Both the position numbers and the translations under genes were made by a program. The notes below the pieces were generated by a model. That model did not search any database. It was not told the DNA's origin and was given only the letters and a program-made list of their open reading frames with translations. Positions 14,201 to 25,786 of a stretch of DNA of 64,000 nucleotides are shown here, one piece after another. Position 1 is the stretch's first letter; each line of letters opens with the position of its first letter. The DNA comes from Sanderia malayensis (taxonomy: Eukaryota > Cnidaria > Scyphozoa > Semaeostomeae > Pelagiidae). Location: NCBI GenBank assembly GCA_013076295.1, contig RQOL01000642.1, positions 1-64,000 of the forward strand. Direction: 5' to 3'.

Positions 14201-17200
14201 GGAATATCTAGTTGTCCCAGACGAATATACGGTGCAAGATCATCGAGGCGATTGATATTATGAATTTTTTTACCAAACTTTTTGCTGAAAAAAAGGGATG
14301 ACACAATCAAACAGAGAGCAGCAACTTGTAAATTTCACCACTGTCAATTTGTGGAAATTGTAGTACTTTAATAATAAAGGACATAAAATTAGTCATGGCA
14401 ATACAAACCTAAGAAATGGCGACATGATAGCATAGGCAACTTTGATGAAATTACTTGGATGAATAATATAAAAAGCTTTGATATTCTTCTTATATCTATT
14501 GAAAACAAAATGGTGGTGTTAAACTCAATTAAATTCGTATGAATAGAGGTTCATAAATCTCATCATAAATATTCTCATCATAAATATTCCTGCTCGTAAC
14601 ATGATATGTCACGAACAGGAATATTTATTGCTTATAAAAGCATCATTCAAAACGTTGCATTTATAAACAATCCAATTCATGACATGATAAACTGTTACCC
14701 TCATTATGACAGTTAATGAACAGACAAACACAAGCATAATCGTGATTAACTTCACATAATTGTGGGGCAAAACATTGTTTGGGGGAAGGGGGTGAACTAT
14801 GAGTGTAAAACTTGCAAAAATCCTGGGTGTCCCAGAACTGTTGTCCACTATTGCAGTAAAAACAAAAAAGAGCCAGCAGATGGTGTTCCTCAGGGATTAG
14901 TGTTCTTGCTCAAAACAATAGAAGAAACAAAGACCATTGTATTTGAACAATGAGCTGGATGCAAAATTAATCGGTTCTCACATGAGGGTGTTCACTGTTT
15001 GACGTGTAATAAATTCAGCAATACACCTTTGCCTTATAATGACTCATACCATAACAACACGCCAATGTTCGCCATACATTGACATGATATAGTATGCATC
15101 ACAAACACTTGGTCGTATGTATACTCACTTTCTGTCAAGCTCTTTGTACACCTGCAAAAGCCAAGATAACGACGGCTTGTTCTGGCTGTTGAGGCCATAA
15201 TGAAAATAGACCAACGTGTAATCATTAACAACATAATGGTCCAACGTCGCCTTTGCGAATCTAGAAAATAAAGAGACCGCGTGTATCCTTGTATACTACT
15301 GTGTAAAGGACTGATAAGGCACTTGTGAAGCAATGCGGATCGCCAGTTTCTTAACGGCAATAAAACAGAGCCTGCAGTCACAGCCAATGAAGGTTATTTC
15401 AGCGATTGAAGAAGCCTTAAATGGATGAGATGTTTGACTGGTTTTGCATGTCTATACGCTAGCCGTAAATCCTTGCAAAAACGAAATTTTAGTCTAATTA
15501 TTGTTCAATATTAAGCAAAATAAAAGCTATGCGATGCAGCCAATTAATGAGGTTATTGGTTTAAACTTGCTGCTATTTGCAATACATTCACTAAACAACT
15601 TCAATGTCTGGAAACTTGGGCTCAATATCCTTGCAAATGATTATCAGGGTGGGGGCGTATTCGAGGGGAGGGCTTATTCGGAGGTGGGGCTTATTCGAGG
15701 ATCTGCGGTGTAGTGTGTGCATGTGTTGAGGATAAGAGTTGTTCGGTTCGAGGTTGAAGTGATGGAATACGTACTTGAGTAATCTTTGATGATCAATAAG
15801 TTCTCGGACTGGCAATCTGCACGCACTGAAAGCTATGACAGGTCTGCCCATTACGTCATCACCTTAAAACACAACAGATTGTATCAAGATCCACACAGTA
15901 TAGAGTTGCTACACAGTGGTAATATAGCTCACAGCTCCTCCGCAGTCGCGAATCCTGGACATTGTGCAGTGAAGCTACTTACAGTATACAGTCAAATCTC
16001 TACATCAACAACAGCATATAACCTAACTCTTCAAAAGTCTCGCTGTGCCAGAAAGATGGGAGAAACATCTCTCGAAACGTCACACTCACAAGCACTCCTT
16101 GCTTATGACATCATCAACCATTTCTTATAATGAATGAATAAACAGACGCAAACATATATTCAACACAAAAAGTACCTGCTAGTTGAAACACTTTGAAATG
16201 CGCAATGTCAAAAAACTCTTTTTCGATATCTTCCAACGAAGGGATCGGATTGGCTGCCTGCGAGATATCAGTAATGACGTATTCATCTTTCAATGCGGCA
16301 TCAACATCCTTGCTTCTCGAAGATCCATCTACAGCAGACATGGATGCAATGTTGCCAGCTTCTACAACGACAACAAAACAAGGCAAATGATTAACCACAG
16401 GCTCGATATAACTGAAAAAGCATGCGAAGCCGCGCAAAATCACTCGCTTACTCGGCAAAGCTGGTCGTGGACGCGGAGGAGCTCGTTTCGTTGATACCTT
16501 TATATTGCCACTCATTATTAATGCAAGAAACATAAAGCCATTGACATTTTCCTAGCAGGACTATTCAAACCGTGTAACAACAAAGTCACAATTGTTCACA
16601 TGTGAGAAAAATTCACAATACACGCCGTATTGTATGCATAGATAAATAAAGTATCCAAGAACGTATGTCTTCAACGTATTGCCAAAGAACTGTGCAGTAG
16701 AGCTGATAAATGTCGTTTTTATCGACAGCACTTTCAATACCGGTGATTGAATCTTAGTCCAGATTGTTTTTATCGACAGCACTTTCGATACCGCTGATTG
16801 AATCTTAGTCCAGATACAACGCGGTTAGATTTCTCATAAAAATCGTCACGAATTACTCGAAGTACAGAATCAAGCATCCATAATAATGTTATTCCAGTCG
16901 TATACAGACTGAAATCGCGGTTGCGCAACTGTACATGTCGATATAATATATGTAGAGAAATTCACAGACGATTCAGAGTCATGACGGCTTCCATGTCTCA
17001 CTGTTGACTGACAATGATGTTGGTAGTGCTGTGTAGATCACAGAAGCAAGCAGGTGAAACTGATAAAACGGGAATTTCAGAGAGGAACATAGAACCAGAT
17101 GCTGTTTTATTAATGTGATTGACTATCAATAATTAATTTCTTCAATAAATAGTCACTTCTTCTCATTAATTATAATGAAGGAACTGATAAGTGTTTCATT

Positions 17201-18250
17201 AGTGGTAAGTGTCTGATATAATTCTCCTGGTGTATTCGCTTCAATTATAAGGTCAGATTTAGCGGAAAAGTGTGTTGTTGTTGCTGTTTTTGTTGTTGTT
17301 GTTGTTGTTGTTGGCACAAGGAAGGGAGGGAAAGGGGGAGGGAGTAATCAATATGAGTACAATAGTGTTTTGAATGAATGTCTCTTATATGCCTTTAAAT
17401 AGACACCCTTATGACCTAAATACATATAACATAGGTATATGTATTTAGGTGTATATAGCATAGCTATAAACAAAGTGTCATGCAGAAAATGTAAAAATGT
17501 AGAATATGGAATTAAGAGGTAAATAGCGGTGAGGGAAATGAGGCTGAGGCTAAGAGGCAAAAATGGGTCAAAATGAGGCCAAGAGAGAGAGACTGAAGAG
17601 GAAATGAAGCAAATAGCAGAGAGTTGTCAAGCAACAGCATGAGTAAAAATAATCAAGTCAAGAAACGATGATTTTTGAAGTTGCATATTTTTTGAAACAA
17701 CAACTTATAATTTTGTCTTATTGTTTTCAGCAAAGATAGGTGACAAAAAAATAAAACCAGTAAGAAAAAACATTTATGCTGTGCAGCCACTGCAACTTTG
17801 ATAGTGGCTATCAATGTCAGTGGGATAAAAACTTAGCCCAATATATTCTGGGTACTCATTTATTGACCTCAAAAAAATGGGCAACTGAGTCGGTGGACAA
17901 ATTACATTTTGTGGTTCTTACCATGCATGGAACTTCTTAAAATATGTCTCTTATACAGTACCCTTGTCTATTATGAGTGAAGACAATTAGATATGTACAA
18001 TATACAGAAGAGAGTTAGATAGATAGGCTAATGACTCACCACTATAGGCTTGCTTGACAAGGTCTTGATCAATTTCTTGTTGTTCTGCAGTTACATGGAA
18101 ATCGTCCCCAAATACAATTCCTTTGCTTCGTCTGTTTACTTTGTCTTCACGAGGTCTCAATCTTACATTCGGCCGTGGTGAACCCGATTCAGCTCCAATA
18201 CTAAGAAGATCTCCTGTTGGTATACTTTTAGACTGAGAATCATTACTCAT
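11296..18250 (-). CDS. ARHGAP1: p50RhoGAP orthologue: Sec14/BCH domain plus RhoGAP domain, about 496 aa
   Basis: A Rho-family GTPase-activating protein. Exons: 18040-18250, 16176-16361, 15775-15862, 15129-15260, 14409-14495, 14186-14284, 13468-13584, 13266-13339, 12833-12910, 12460-12585, 12052-12158, 11296-11481; phases agree throughout with no frameshift. The N-terminus is a poorly conserved leader starting MSNDSQSKS. The Sec14-like BCH domain follows ([76 protein letters not shown]). A linker with QQFGVSLK leads to the GAP domain, which has the arginine finger GIFRRS, the helix [15 protein letters not shown] and the catalytic asparagine region [16 protein letters not shown]. The protein is slightly longer than the human protein because of the leader. 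A second possible first exon lies at 16452-16515. Confidence 0.94.
12211..12257. repeat. (CATG)/(TATG)n microsatellite
   Basis: Run of catacatgcatgcatg passing into tatgtatgtatg in the ARHGAP intron upstream of exon 12052-12158. Simple tetranucleotide repeat. Confidence 0.9.
15645..15712. mobile_element. Fragment of the same MITE family as 41297-41574
   Basis: Contains gcttattcggaggtggggc and ends cttattcgaggatctgcggtg, closely matching the inverted-repeat end of the element at 41297-41574. Only one end is recognisable here. It lies in an ARHGAP intron. Confidence 0.6.
16452..16515 (-). CDS. ARHGAP1: Alternative first coding exon of ARHGAP1
   Basis: An ATG at 16515 opens [21 protein letters not shown] and ends in a strong donor (A|gtaagcgag) after a phase-1 base. 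The next exon (acceptor at 16362) needs exactly phase 1, as does the first exon at 18040-18250, so either can splice to it. The intron would be about 90 bp. The proline/arginine-rich leader looks like an SH3-ligand sequence. Translation would give about 447 aa, nearer the vertebrate length. Without transcripts it could also be an unused start-like sequence. Confidence 0.55.
16715..16815. repeat. Two direct 50-bp copies
   Basis: Copies at 16715-16764 and 16766-16815 share tttttatcgacagcactttc and gattgaatcttagtccagat, differing at three or so bases. It lies between the two candidate first exons of ARHGAP1, upstream of the 16515 start, so it could be part of an internal promoter. Confidence 0.85.
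17273..17313. repeat. (TTG)n microsatellite
   Basis: Run of ttg triplets broken once by ctgttttt, in the first ARHGAP1 intron. Followed by a purine-rich aaggaagggaggg stretch. Confidence 0.85.
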
Positions 18251-19195
18251 GATTTCAATTAACTCTGTGAGGCAGAAAAACAAGAACATTAATATAATAT
18301 GAGACAGCAAATTAAAAGGAAATGAGAACAATAAATCTGCTAAATTGATGTTCACTTAAAATTGGGAAGTATGGCGTGATTCACTGAAAATAATAATGAC
18401 TATACTTGGCTCTTTTATGACTAATATTTTTAGGAAACTAGAGAGCAGGTACCTATACCTACCTATAGTTCTGGAAATTTGTGGATTTCGAAATTTATTT
18501 AAGAGTGAGAATAAATTTTGAATCCAGTTTTAAACTTATGAAGTGTAGCAATTTAATGTGGAATGTGATAGTGAATACTCTTCAACTAGAAAAATACTTG
18601 TAACTGAGGCTATAAAAATGACGTGCCACTGGCTTGAATAACTCAGTGATATCAAAAAATAAATAAATCGTGATATTATGACTAAGGCCTAAATTATGGA
18701 ATGTTCACAAGCGGAAAGAAACAATATGATGAAACAACTGAATAACGTTACCGTTTGGTGCGCTTGTATCTCTTGCTCACACGAATTCAAATATCCGCGA
18801 CTCATTAGACTTTTAGTTTTCTTTAATTGCTGAAACCATGGAACGTTAATTGCCAATAAAACAAAATTTTATATCTTACTCAACTTTTTCGACGTTCAAG
18901 CTGTGTTCGAAAGTCAAACCTCAAATTCAGGGATGTTTCAATGTCACACACAACAACAACAACAATTTCTTCACACGCAAATATTTTTCTACATTCTACC
19001 ATTATTCTACAAAGCTTTACACCTGTTATTTTAATAATAATCACGAGAAATACCATGATCTCCTTCTTGTGACTACGTTAATTCATAAATGGCACAAAAT
19101 TTTATCTACAAACTGATATGCATGGTCGCATTATCTCCATATAGTAATTTGACTCATAAGTCTACGCAGTCTAGGTCAAACAACGCTCTCTTCTT
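18251..19195. promoter_or_regulatory. ARHGAP1 5' region and claudin-like 3' flank
   Basis: No coding sequence supported. A splice-acceptor-like tract (ctgcctcacag on the minus strand) ends about 16 bases upstream of the ARHGAP1 ATG, suggesting a further non-coding 5' exon somewhere to the right. Its donor was not identified. Confidence 0.4.
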
Positions 19196-20460
19196 CTAAT
19201 TGCTGACTGCAATGTTCGATGCAAGAATTGGCTCTATTTTGCAACAGCAACCAGTGCAAAAAAAGCAGCAAAGAAGTGCTTCACCAATGCCGAGCCAGCC
19301 AATGATGTAACTCGAGCTCAGCTCACAAATCAACTTTCTCTTTTCCGCGGCATATACTGACAAGCCAGCTATCCCTGAGAGGGCTAGAAAAAAGTACTTT
19401 TCATATCACTGCTCTGAATTATCAAATGTTCATAAATAGCAAATATTAATCTGATACTAGACTTACCGGCTGCAATGTTGATAAATAAGGGAATGAGAAT
19501 CAATTTGCGATGCCTGGCATATCTGTATATGAAGAGACCAAGCACAACGCAAAGTGACTGCAGACAAATGGCAACAATCATCAATATACCAGCTGACTTG
19601 AGCTTTGCTGAAATGGAAATTCAGATACAGTATTTCTTCTAATAAGAGTTCGGGCAGGAACCAAATTTAGAAACATGAGCCCAAATTGTCATGCCAAGCT
19701 CTCAGCTATGAAGTGCTGGTCCAAGCTTTTTATAAAAGACGTGTAAAGTGGAATTTCGAAATGTTATTGTTTCTCAAAGAATTTGTTGTGTCTTCAAGTG
19801 CTCTAAAAATAAGCTTTCCTAATTAAGAGTTTTTATCACACGAACATTTTAACAAATCCCTAGAGAGCACTAGTTGCATATAGAAAGTCGATTACACGCT
19901 GCGCTGTAGGTTTCACATTATAATACCAAAATGAAAACGAGGCAATAAATGTATACAGTTATGTTGCATGATTCAAACTTGTGTAAATTGTTTTGGACTC
20001 CATCTAGCTTCGAAATTATCGGTACTGGAGCCCAAGGGACCAAAGAACCAAATCTTTAAAAATGAACTTCCGTAATAACTTTTTCTAATTAGTATATTTT
20101 CATGCTCCCCAGGGCATTTGAGTTACACAAGAGTTGACTGTTATTATAAAGAAATACATATGCTTAGAATAGAAAATTACTTGTTTTCTCCTGCTCGTCG
20201 AGAGGATTGCAAACTGTCTTGCCAATGAAATGATGATCGATGCATCTATCCCACAGTCCAGTTCGGTATATTACGGTGTTGTCACCAACAGTGACTTGAC
20301 ACTTCTGCCATTTGTCCCATAAGATGTTTGTCAACATGAGACCAATGGCGCTAATTGTTGACTGGATGAGGCAGAGTCCAGCTAATTGTGCCATCTGCTG
20401 TGATACAACAACGCAAGATAGCTGTTGGTAGAGTCTTCCTTTTTCCTTCTTCACAAGCAT
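19196..20460 (-). CDS. Claudin / PMP22-family four-helix membrane protein, 202 aa
   Basis: Probably a septate/tight-junction or related membrane protein. Exons 20181-20460, 19467-19607 and 19196-19383 join in phase (609 nt in all). TM1 (LAGLCLIQSTISAIGLML) is followed by the family signature W-x(n)-GLW-x2-C-x(n)-C, seen as WQKCQV, then GLWDRC, then TVCNPLD. TM2 is SAGILMIVAICLQSLCVVLG, TM3 LIPLFINIAAALSGIAGL, TM4 SYIIGWLGIGEALLCCFF, with a cysteine cluster (CTGCCCK) that is a plausible palmitoylation site, and a short tail ending NIAVSN. There is no obvious C-terminal PDZ ligand of the classic claudin YV type. Claudin versus EMP/PMP22 or a distant relative cannot be settled by eye. Confidence 0.85.
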
Positions 20461-21228
20461 TTAGCTTGATAATTCACACGAAATAGTCACGGTAAGTGAA
20501 ATGGGAATCCTTGAGAATTGTCATTAAAATTTCACCTTCGCATATTGTCCACTCCACGTTACGAACATTTCCACGATAGGTTTTTTCGGAAAGGACTGAA
20601 TATTTTAATTAGACTATTCGGGTTTTCAGAAGTAATCAACTTTGCAGTAGAGTCTCAGACAGGATTAGAACATTTTAATTGAGGAGTTGTGCTTACACCA
20701 CACAAACCAATTTAACAAGATCACGAATAATACCAAAAGTTGATCCTATCGTTCTGATTAATATTAGATTTGAGTGCAAGTGGACGAGATTGACTCAACA
20801 CAATTTGCGTTCTCATCTTTATTTGCATATCTTGGATTTTCAACTTAATCCAAAAAATTAAAGCCCAGATGTTGACAGCTGGTTTTCTGGAATTGGTAAG
20901 CTGGCAGCGCCTGTCTATTGTACATTCATTCATTCATTCATTCATTTGTTTATACAATCGTTTGTTTATTCATTCGCGTATTAAATCATTGCATGTCTCA
21001 AATAGCAAGGTAGCTCTGCTTTTCAAAGCCCGCCATTATTCCTGACTGTGGCCTAGCTATGTAAAGCATTGTCCAACTGATTTGCTAATAGCATTCACGA
21101 CAAGAATAAAAGCAAAGAATGAAACTTATTTTGTGTGATAATATGTACTTCTTAAGTGGCAGGAATACTATTGTATGTGCTGCAACAACTAAGACCCGCT
21201 TAGCTGTAAAAATGCAAAACGCTATACG
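20461..21228. other. Intergenic, upstream of the claudin-like gene
   Basis: No supported gene. Contains a short (ATTC)n run near 20924-20945. The claudin-like promoter should lie at its left end, but no defined motif was seen. Confidence 0.4.
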
Positions 21229-22008
21229 CAGGGATGCCGGAACAGGGGGGGCAAGGGGGGCGGCTGCCCCCCTTGCCCTTTCATGAGGGGGTGCAGGGGG
21301 CGAGAACTGCCCTTTTTGAATTATTATGGCTTCTTTGCTTTGCAACAAGACGTATTGTGGTCAACGATCGCCATTGGCATTTAACTGAAACAGCAGATTA
21401 GATACAGCATAGCACCATGATATACAATATAATAAAGCAAATCATTGGATGTTTTAGACAAAGGAAAAGGTGTCAAAACGTCGCAAAAGAAGTGAAAGAG
21501 AATCGTTTAATCCCAAAGCATACACGGTTTTTTATAAGGAACCTAGGCCAAGACTAGTTCTTAACGTTTCTTGTTTTGCGACCTCTCTTGACCAAACGGT
21601 AGTAGTGAAAGGTCCTTAAAAGCTCTTTAAGTTTTAATTGTGTGTTTAGTGGTTTTATTTTTATGGGAGCACAATCATGATATTGATGTGCCAGAGGTTG
21701 CAAGCGAGTTGTCGGAAAAACAGAACAAAGAAGAAATTACTTTGGTGCATTCAATCAGAACCGTTTTGCCTGCTGTACTTCTTACTTTCCTAATTTAGTT
21801 ACAACATTTTGTTATAAAACTATCGTTCTGTTCATTTATCAAATATGTTTAACACAGGAGCGCTGTTAAACAATTTGCGTTCACAGTTAACACTATATAG
21901 CGTTTCGTTTTAATATGCCACGCCCAATTTTTTTTCGTATGCCACGCCCAAAAGTGCCCCTTAAATAAGTTTGACCCCCTGTGCCACAGTGTGCTTCCGG
22001 CATCCCTG
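21229..22008. mobile_element. Non-autonomous hAT-type DNA transposon (780 bp)
   Basis: Ends are inverted: left CAGGGATGCCGGAA, right TTCCGGCATCCCTG. Immediately outside both ends is the identical 8-bp duplication GCTATACG (21221-21228 and 22009-22016), the target-site length of the hAT superfamily. The left subterminal part is an unusual G-rich/C-rich stem (gggggcaaggggggcggctg then ccccccttgcccttt). No transposase coding region was recognised, so it is probably mobilised in trans. The perfect duplication and termini suggest a fairly young insertion. Confidence 0.9.
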
Positions 22009-22187
22009 GCTATACGGTGGCCAAAACTGCTAAAATCAGCAATAATAAACAAGACTAGTAGATCTTTGCACAGTGATACAGTGCAGCAGTGGTTACAAGG
22101 TTTATAATCAAGGGTGCATTTTATGGATACAATGAAGGTGCACCCTAGTGGCTAATTAGTGCACAGAAAACAACAGGTATCTTTTGT

Positions 22188-23928
22188 TTAGAACATGAAG
22201 TATCCTGACAGCAGCATGAGAACAGAGACGACGAGAATACTTGCTGTGTTGCAACCAGCCGCACCTGGTGGTCGACGTCGTTGCATGGTGGGACATTGGC
22301 AAGCTGAAGAGAAAAGGCAAACCGATCATTATGGAGGGACATAGATGCTGGAGGGAATTATGGGGAACATCATGCCCCAATGTTGCTTTCATGTGACTAT
22401 AACAGCAGTATCATAAATTACACGCATGGTACCCTGAAATCTAACCTGCAACGGGCGTTGTCAAATCCACCCGTTATGTTGTTAATGTATTACATCACAT
22501 CGCCGTGACTGAAGGTGAAGGTGAAATGGTGTTTTAGCGCCAGTCGCTAGGATCTCAGTAGTAGGTTAACTAATCGAGACCTGACCCTGGCTGTGACACT
22601 ACCGTGGCTGGGCTCGAACCCTGACCACACTGAGCTCTTGACACCATGGGTCAGCTGGATTACACCACGATGCCACAGCACCTTAAAGTAAAGCTACAAC
22701 GCGGAGAACTATGGAAGATAATACGGCTGAGCCTCAATGTGGTGTCAAGCATTACCTAAGCATAACAAAGTTTTTGAGTTATCAAGACCGGACCCTGAAG
22801 CTAAAACTCTCAACACCGTATGAACTCCTCGTGGGACTTGGCAACTTTCAGGCTAGGTTCCTGATGCAAAATAGGGTTTCGGTAATTACTTACCAGTAGC
22901 ATTGGCTGCACAAACATAGGATGCATTGAATCCCATAGCTGGTTGTATTTCCCCTTTGAAGCAACCAAGGATGTATGGAAGTTGACGAGAGATGTAGTAT
23001 CGGTATGCTGTGACACCATTGATCGCAGATGTCCGGCCGTGACATTCGTCCAAATCGGCTGTGGTTATCTCGCGTGCCAAGTCCGATACGTTTGGTCCAT
23101 AGATGGGATAACCGTCCAAAGCGACGCCAATAAACTCATCCGCTGTTCCATTGTAAATGCAGCTGGGTAGTTGGTGGTAATGATATTCACCCATAGGTGC
23201 GGGGTGACCATTGCAACTTGAAAAGAATCAAGCGAAGCATTACTATTATGCGTGTAAAGATGTTGCCAATAGCGTCCCTTGTGTATCACAGAGAGACAAA
23301 AGAGAGGGAGGGAGAGAACGGGGGGGAGTGGATTTTCCAAGGCGACACCTGAATGAGGCCTCCAAAACTTTACGACTCTTATGCTATATTTCTGCTTTTC
23401 CCATGAAACTAAGACTGGCATTACTCAAGGGGCCTATTTATCATTTCAACCAAGGGCCTCGTTCTCATGTCTTGCACGTATTAGCTATTGCACTTTGAGT
23501 TGCGACTAGAGTTAGGGAGGGAAGGCATTAGCACTGACATTGAGATCAAACATACGTGTCAAATATCTCTCTGTTTGGTCCGACCACAGCATCGTAGCCT
23601 TCAATCGTGTATGGATTGAAAGGCTGACTCCATTAATAGCGATGCCGATCTTTCCCAGTGGTAAACAGTAAGTTTTCGATGCAAAAACAGGAGACTTCTT
23701 CACCCAGATTTGGTGATTTTGGTGTGTGGCATTGTTTGGGTTGACTTTCTGGGTGCTGTGATCTGGCAGTCCAGTTGACGTGATCCTATAATACGTCGCA
23801 TTCAGCGTTGAGTCCACCACTGCACCATTTCTGAACGATCTTATTTCATCGGCAGTCAGTGCACTGACGTAGTATAAGCTGCAGGATAGTATCACCAAGA
23901 TGAGGTTTGTTGCTGTTGTTGCCATCAC
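22188..23928 (-). CDS. Secreted YHYH-domain protein, about 270 aa, one apparent frameshift
   Basis: Belongs to the YHYH family, whose function is poorly known. Exons 23556-23928, 22894-23216 and 22188-22303. It starts with a signal peptide (NLILVILSCSLYYVSALT). The core has LPLGKIGIAING, FNPYTIEGYDAVVGPNREIF, CNGHPAPMGEYHYHQLP and ALDGYPIYGP, with the tyrosine-histidine signature intact. N-glycosylation sequons are present (NATY, NATH, NGTA). Exon 3 ends in a hydrophobic tail (ASILVVSVLMLLSGYFMF) just before the stop, as in GPI-anchored or tail-anchored proteins. One base is missing near 23620, between the ING and FNPY motifs; the three exons total 812 nt, one short of a whole number of codons. 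This is likely a sequencing error, or a recent null allele. Confidence 0.88.
22505..22685 (-). mobile_element. tRNA-derived SINE-like element
   Basis: On the minus strand the sequence starts gctgtggcatcgtggtgtaa (A-box-like) and about 45 bases later has tcagggttcgagcccagcc, a good match to the RNA polymerase III B box GGTTCGANNCC. A unique 3' part follows (tcgattagttaacctactac). It sits in intron 2 of the YHYH gene. No clear poly(A) tail or flanking duplication was seen, so the ends are approximate. Confidence 0.55.
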
Positions 23929-25680
23929 TTCTGTAACTTAACCTGGAGCAGCAAAATTGAAAACATTCGTAGCATGAAGTTTTGAAAAACATACTGCCAA
24001 ACATAAATTAGATAGAGAAGCATAAAGAAATGCAAATTCTATCGCAAACAACTAAAATGTCTTTTAAAATCTAACTAGGAACAAAAAACTAAGCAAGCTA
24101 GACAACATACAAAGTTCTGAAGGCTTTTTAGTTACTTGCGGTCAACTCAAATTTTCTTTCCTGGTTATTTATCTGTTGTCTGTGTCCCATGCATCAGAAA
24201 AGCAACGTATCTGAGAGGATTAGTGGAGGATGACAACTTATATAGAAAACTTTGTTTTAAAAAATGACTGCATGATATCTAACTTTATGAAAAAATCATG
24301 ACAAAATAGCCTTGTTTACTGTTGTAAAACCAAATAGGCCATTAATATCTGACAACTTATCAAAAAATAATCAGCCACACATGGAGAAGCAGGTGGCGTG
24401 GATGAATAAAGTTGCTCATATATTTTGGTTTCAAGAAAATTATTTATTTTAATCATAAATACATTTATGTGCACGCCGTTTTTATTTTGTAGATAGCGAT
24501 GAATAAGCGTTCTTTTGAACTAGGCCAACTTCTGGCGATGATGTTGGATTTATAAACTTCGCTTGAGATTCACTCACAACAAACGTTATTTTTGTCTATC
24601 TACTAATGTAAACAAGTAGAGATTCGTATTTCAGTTGACAGGCATGAACTCGGAATAACAAACAAATATTTCATATTTTATCTAACTTCTACTATAACCA
24701 CACTCTGCAGTTATTTGCATTGAGTATATATATACTATGTGTTCAGTGCAGACAACATACGCTTAGTATTTCAGTTGGGGTAAATACTAGTAAACATAGT
24801 GTGCATTGAGCTGCAATATCAATTTTGATTTGGTTGCAAGTTGATTCTGCAGCTGTATGTTATGCAGGTAGATGTGCCGTGCTAATCTTTAAGATGGAGT
24901 CACAAAAAGTCAATACTTTTGCATGAAAACATTGCAAAAACATGCATTTTAACATCAGTAAATTTAGGAAAATGTTCTTACCTTTCCCGTGTGCTGTAAT
25001 ATGTCAATGTGGATATGGCTAGTGTCCTTCCCGAATCCCAAAACACACAAATCAACCACAAAATGCAAAACGTGTGGTCATGTGATCATTAAATGTTTAA
25101 TAAATTCAAAAACATTGTTCACACTGAAAGGAGCCGACAAAGACCTTGGAAAATTGAAATTGAAAATAATATTATTGCCTCAGTCGAAACTTGTCTTTTG
25201 CAGCATTTGCAATAAATTATAAAATGTTATTGACTTTTCATTTGCTCGTCCTCAAATTGTATTAAGTCACCAGCTGATTTAACTGTGAGATAACCATGAG
25301 GAAAAGCTTATTTCAAAGTTTGTACCATTTTCCTGTAAGGTTGATATGTGTTAAAAAGATATTTGCGCCAAATAATGCTCATTTTGCAACCATTTTCTAG
25401 TCAAGAAGAACAGGGAACAGTTCTTGTGTTGTGCTGCAAATTCGATGTCGTCAGCATTTGAATAAGGCCCCATGGGGGCCTATTCAAGGACTTCATAAGT
25501 TTATTCAGGGGTTTATGTATTCGCAAATAAATAATGTTTATGTTAATGTTTATGTTGGGGCTACAGTTTTGTGAGTTCGAGTTACTTTTTTACCTGTTAA
25601 TGCGTTGAATTGAATTTTAATTGAATTGAATTGAGTCCACGTTGTGTTGAATGTGAAACAATAAGCCTCGACCGATTCCA
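23929..25680. other. Intergenic region upstream of the YHYH gene
   Basis: AT-rich, no supported gene. An open stretch at 24989-25222 has no recognisable similarity. Near 25460 there is a small palindrome (aaggccccatgggggcct). Confidence 0.45.
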
Positions 25681-25786
25681 TTCTTATTCTGCGTGGCATG
25701 TGGTAACTCCAAGACTGAGGCTCCAGCAAGTAGTTTTGTTTCGTTTTGGTTTATAAAAAAAGATTTAAAAGACCCTGCGAAGAAGA

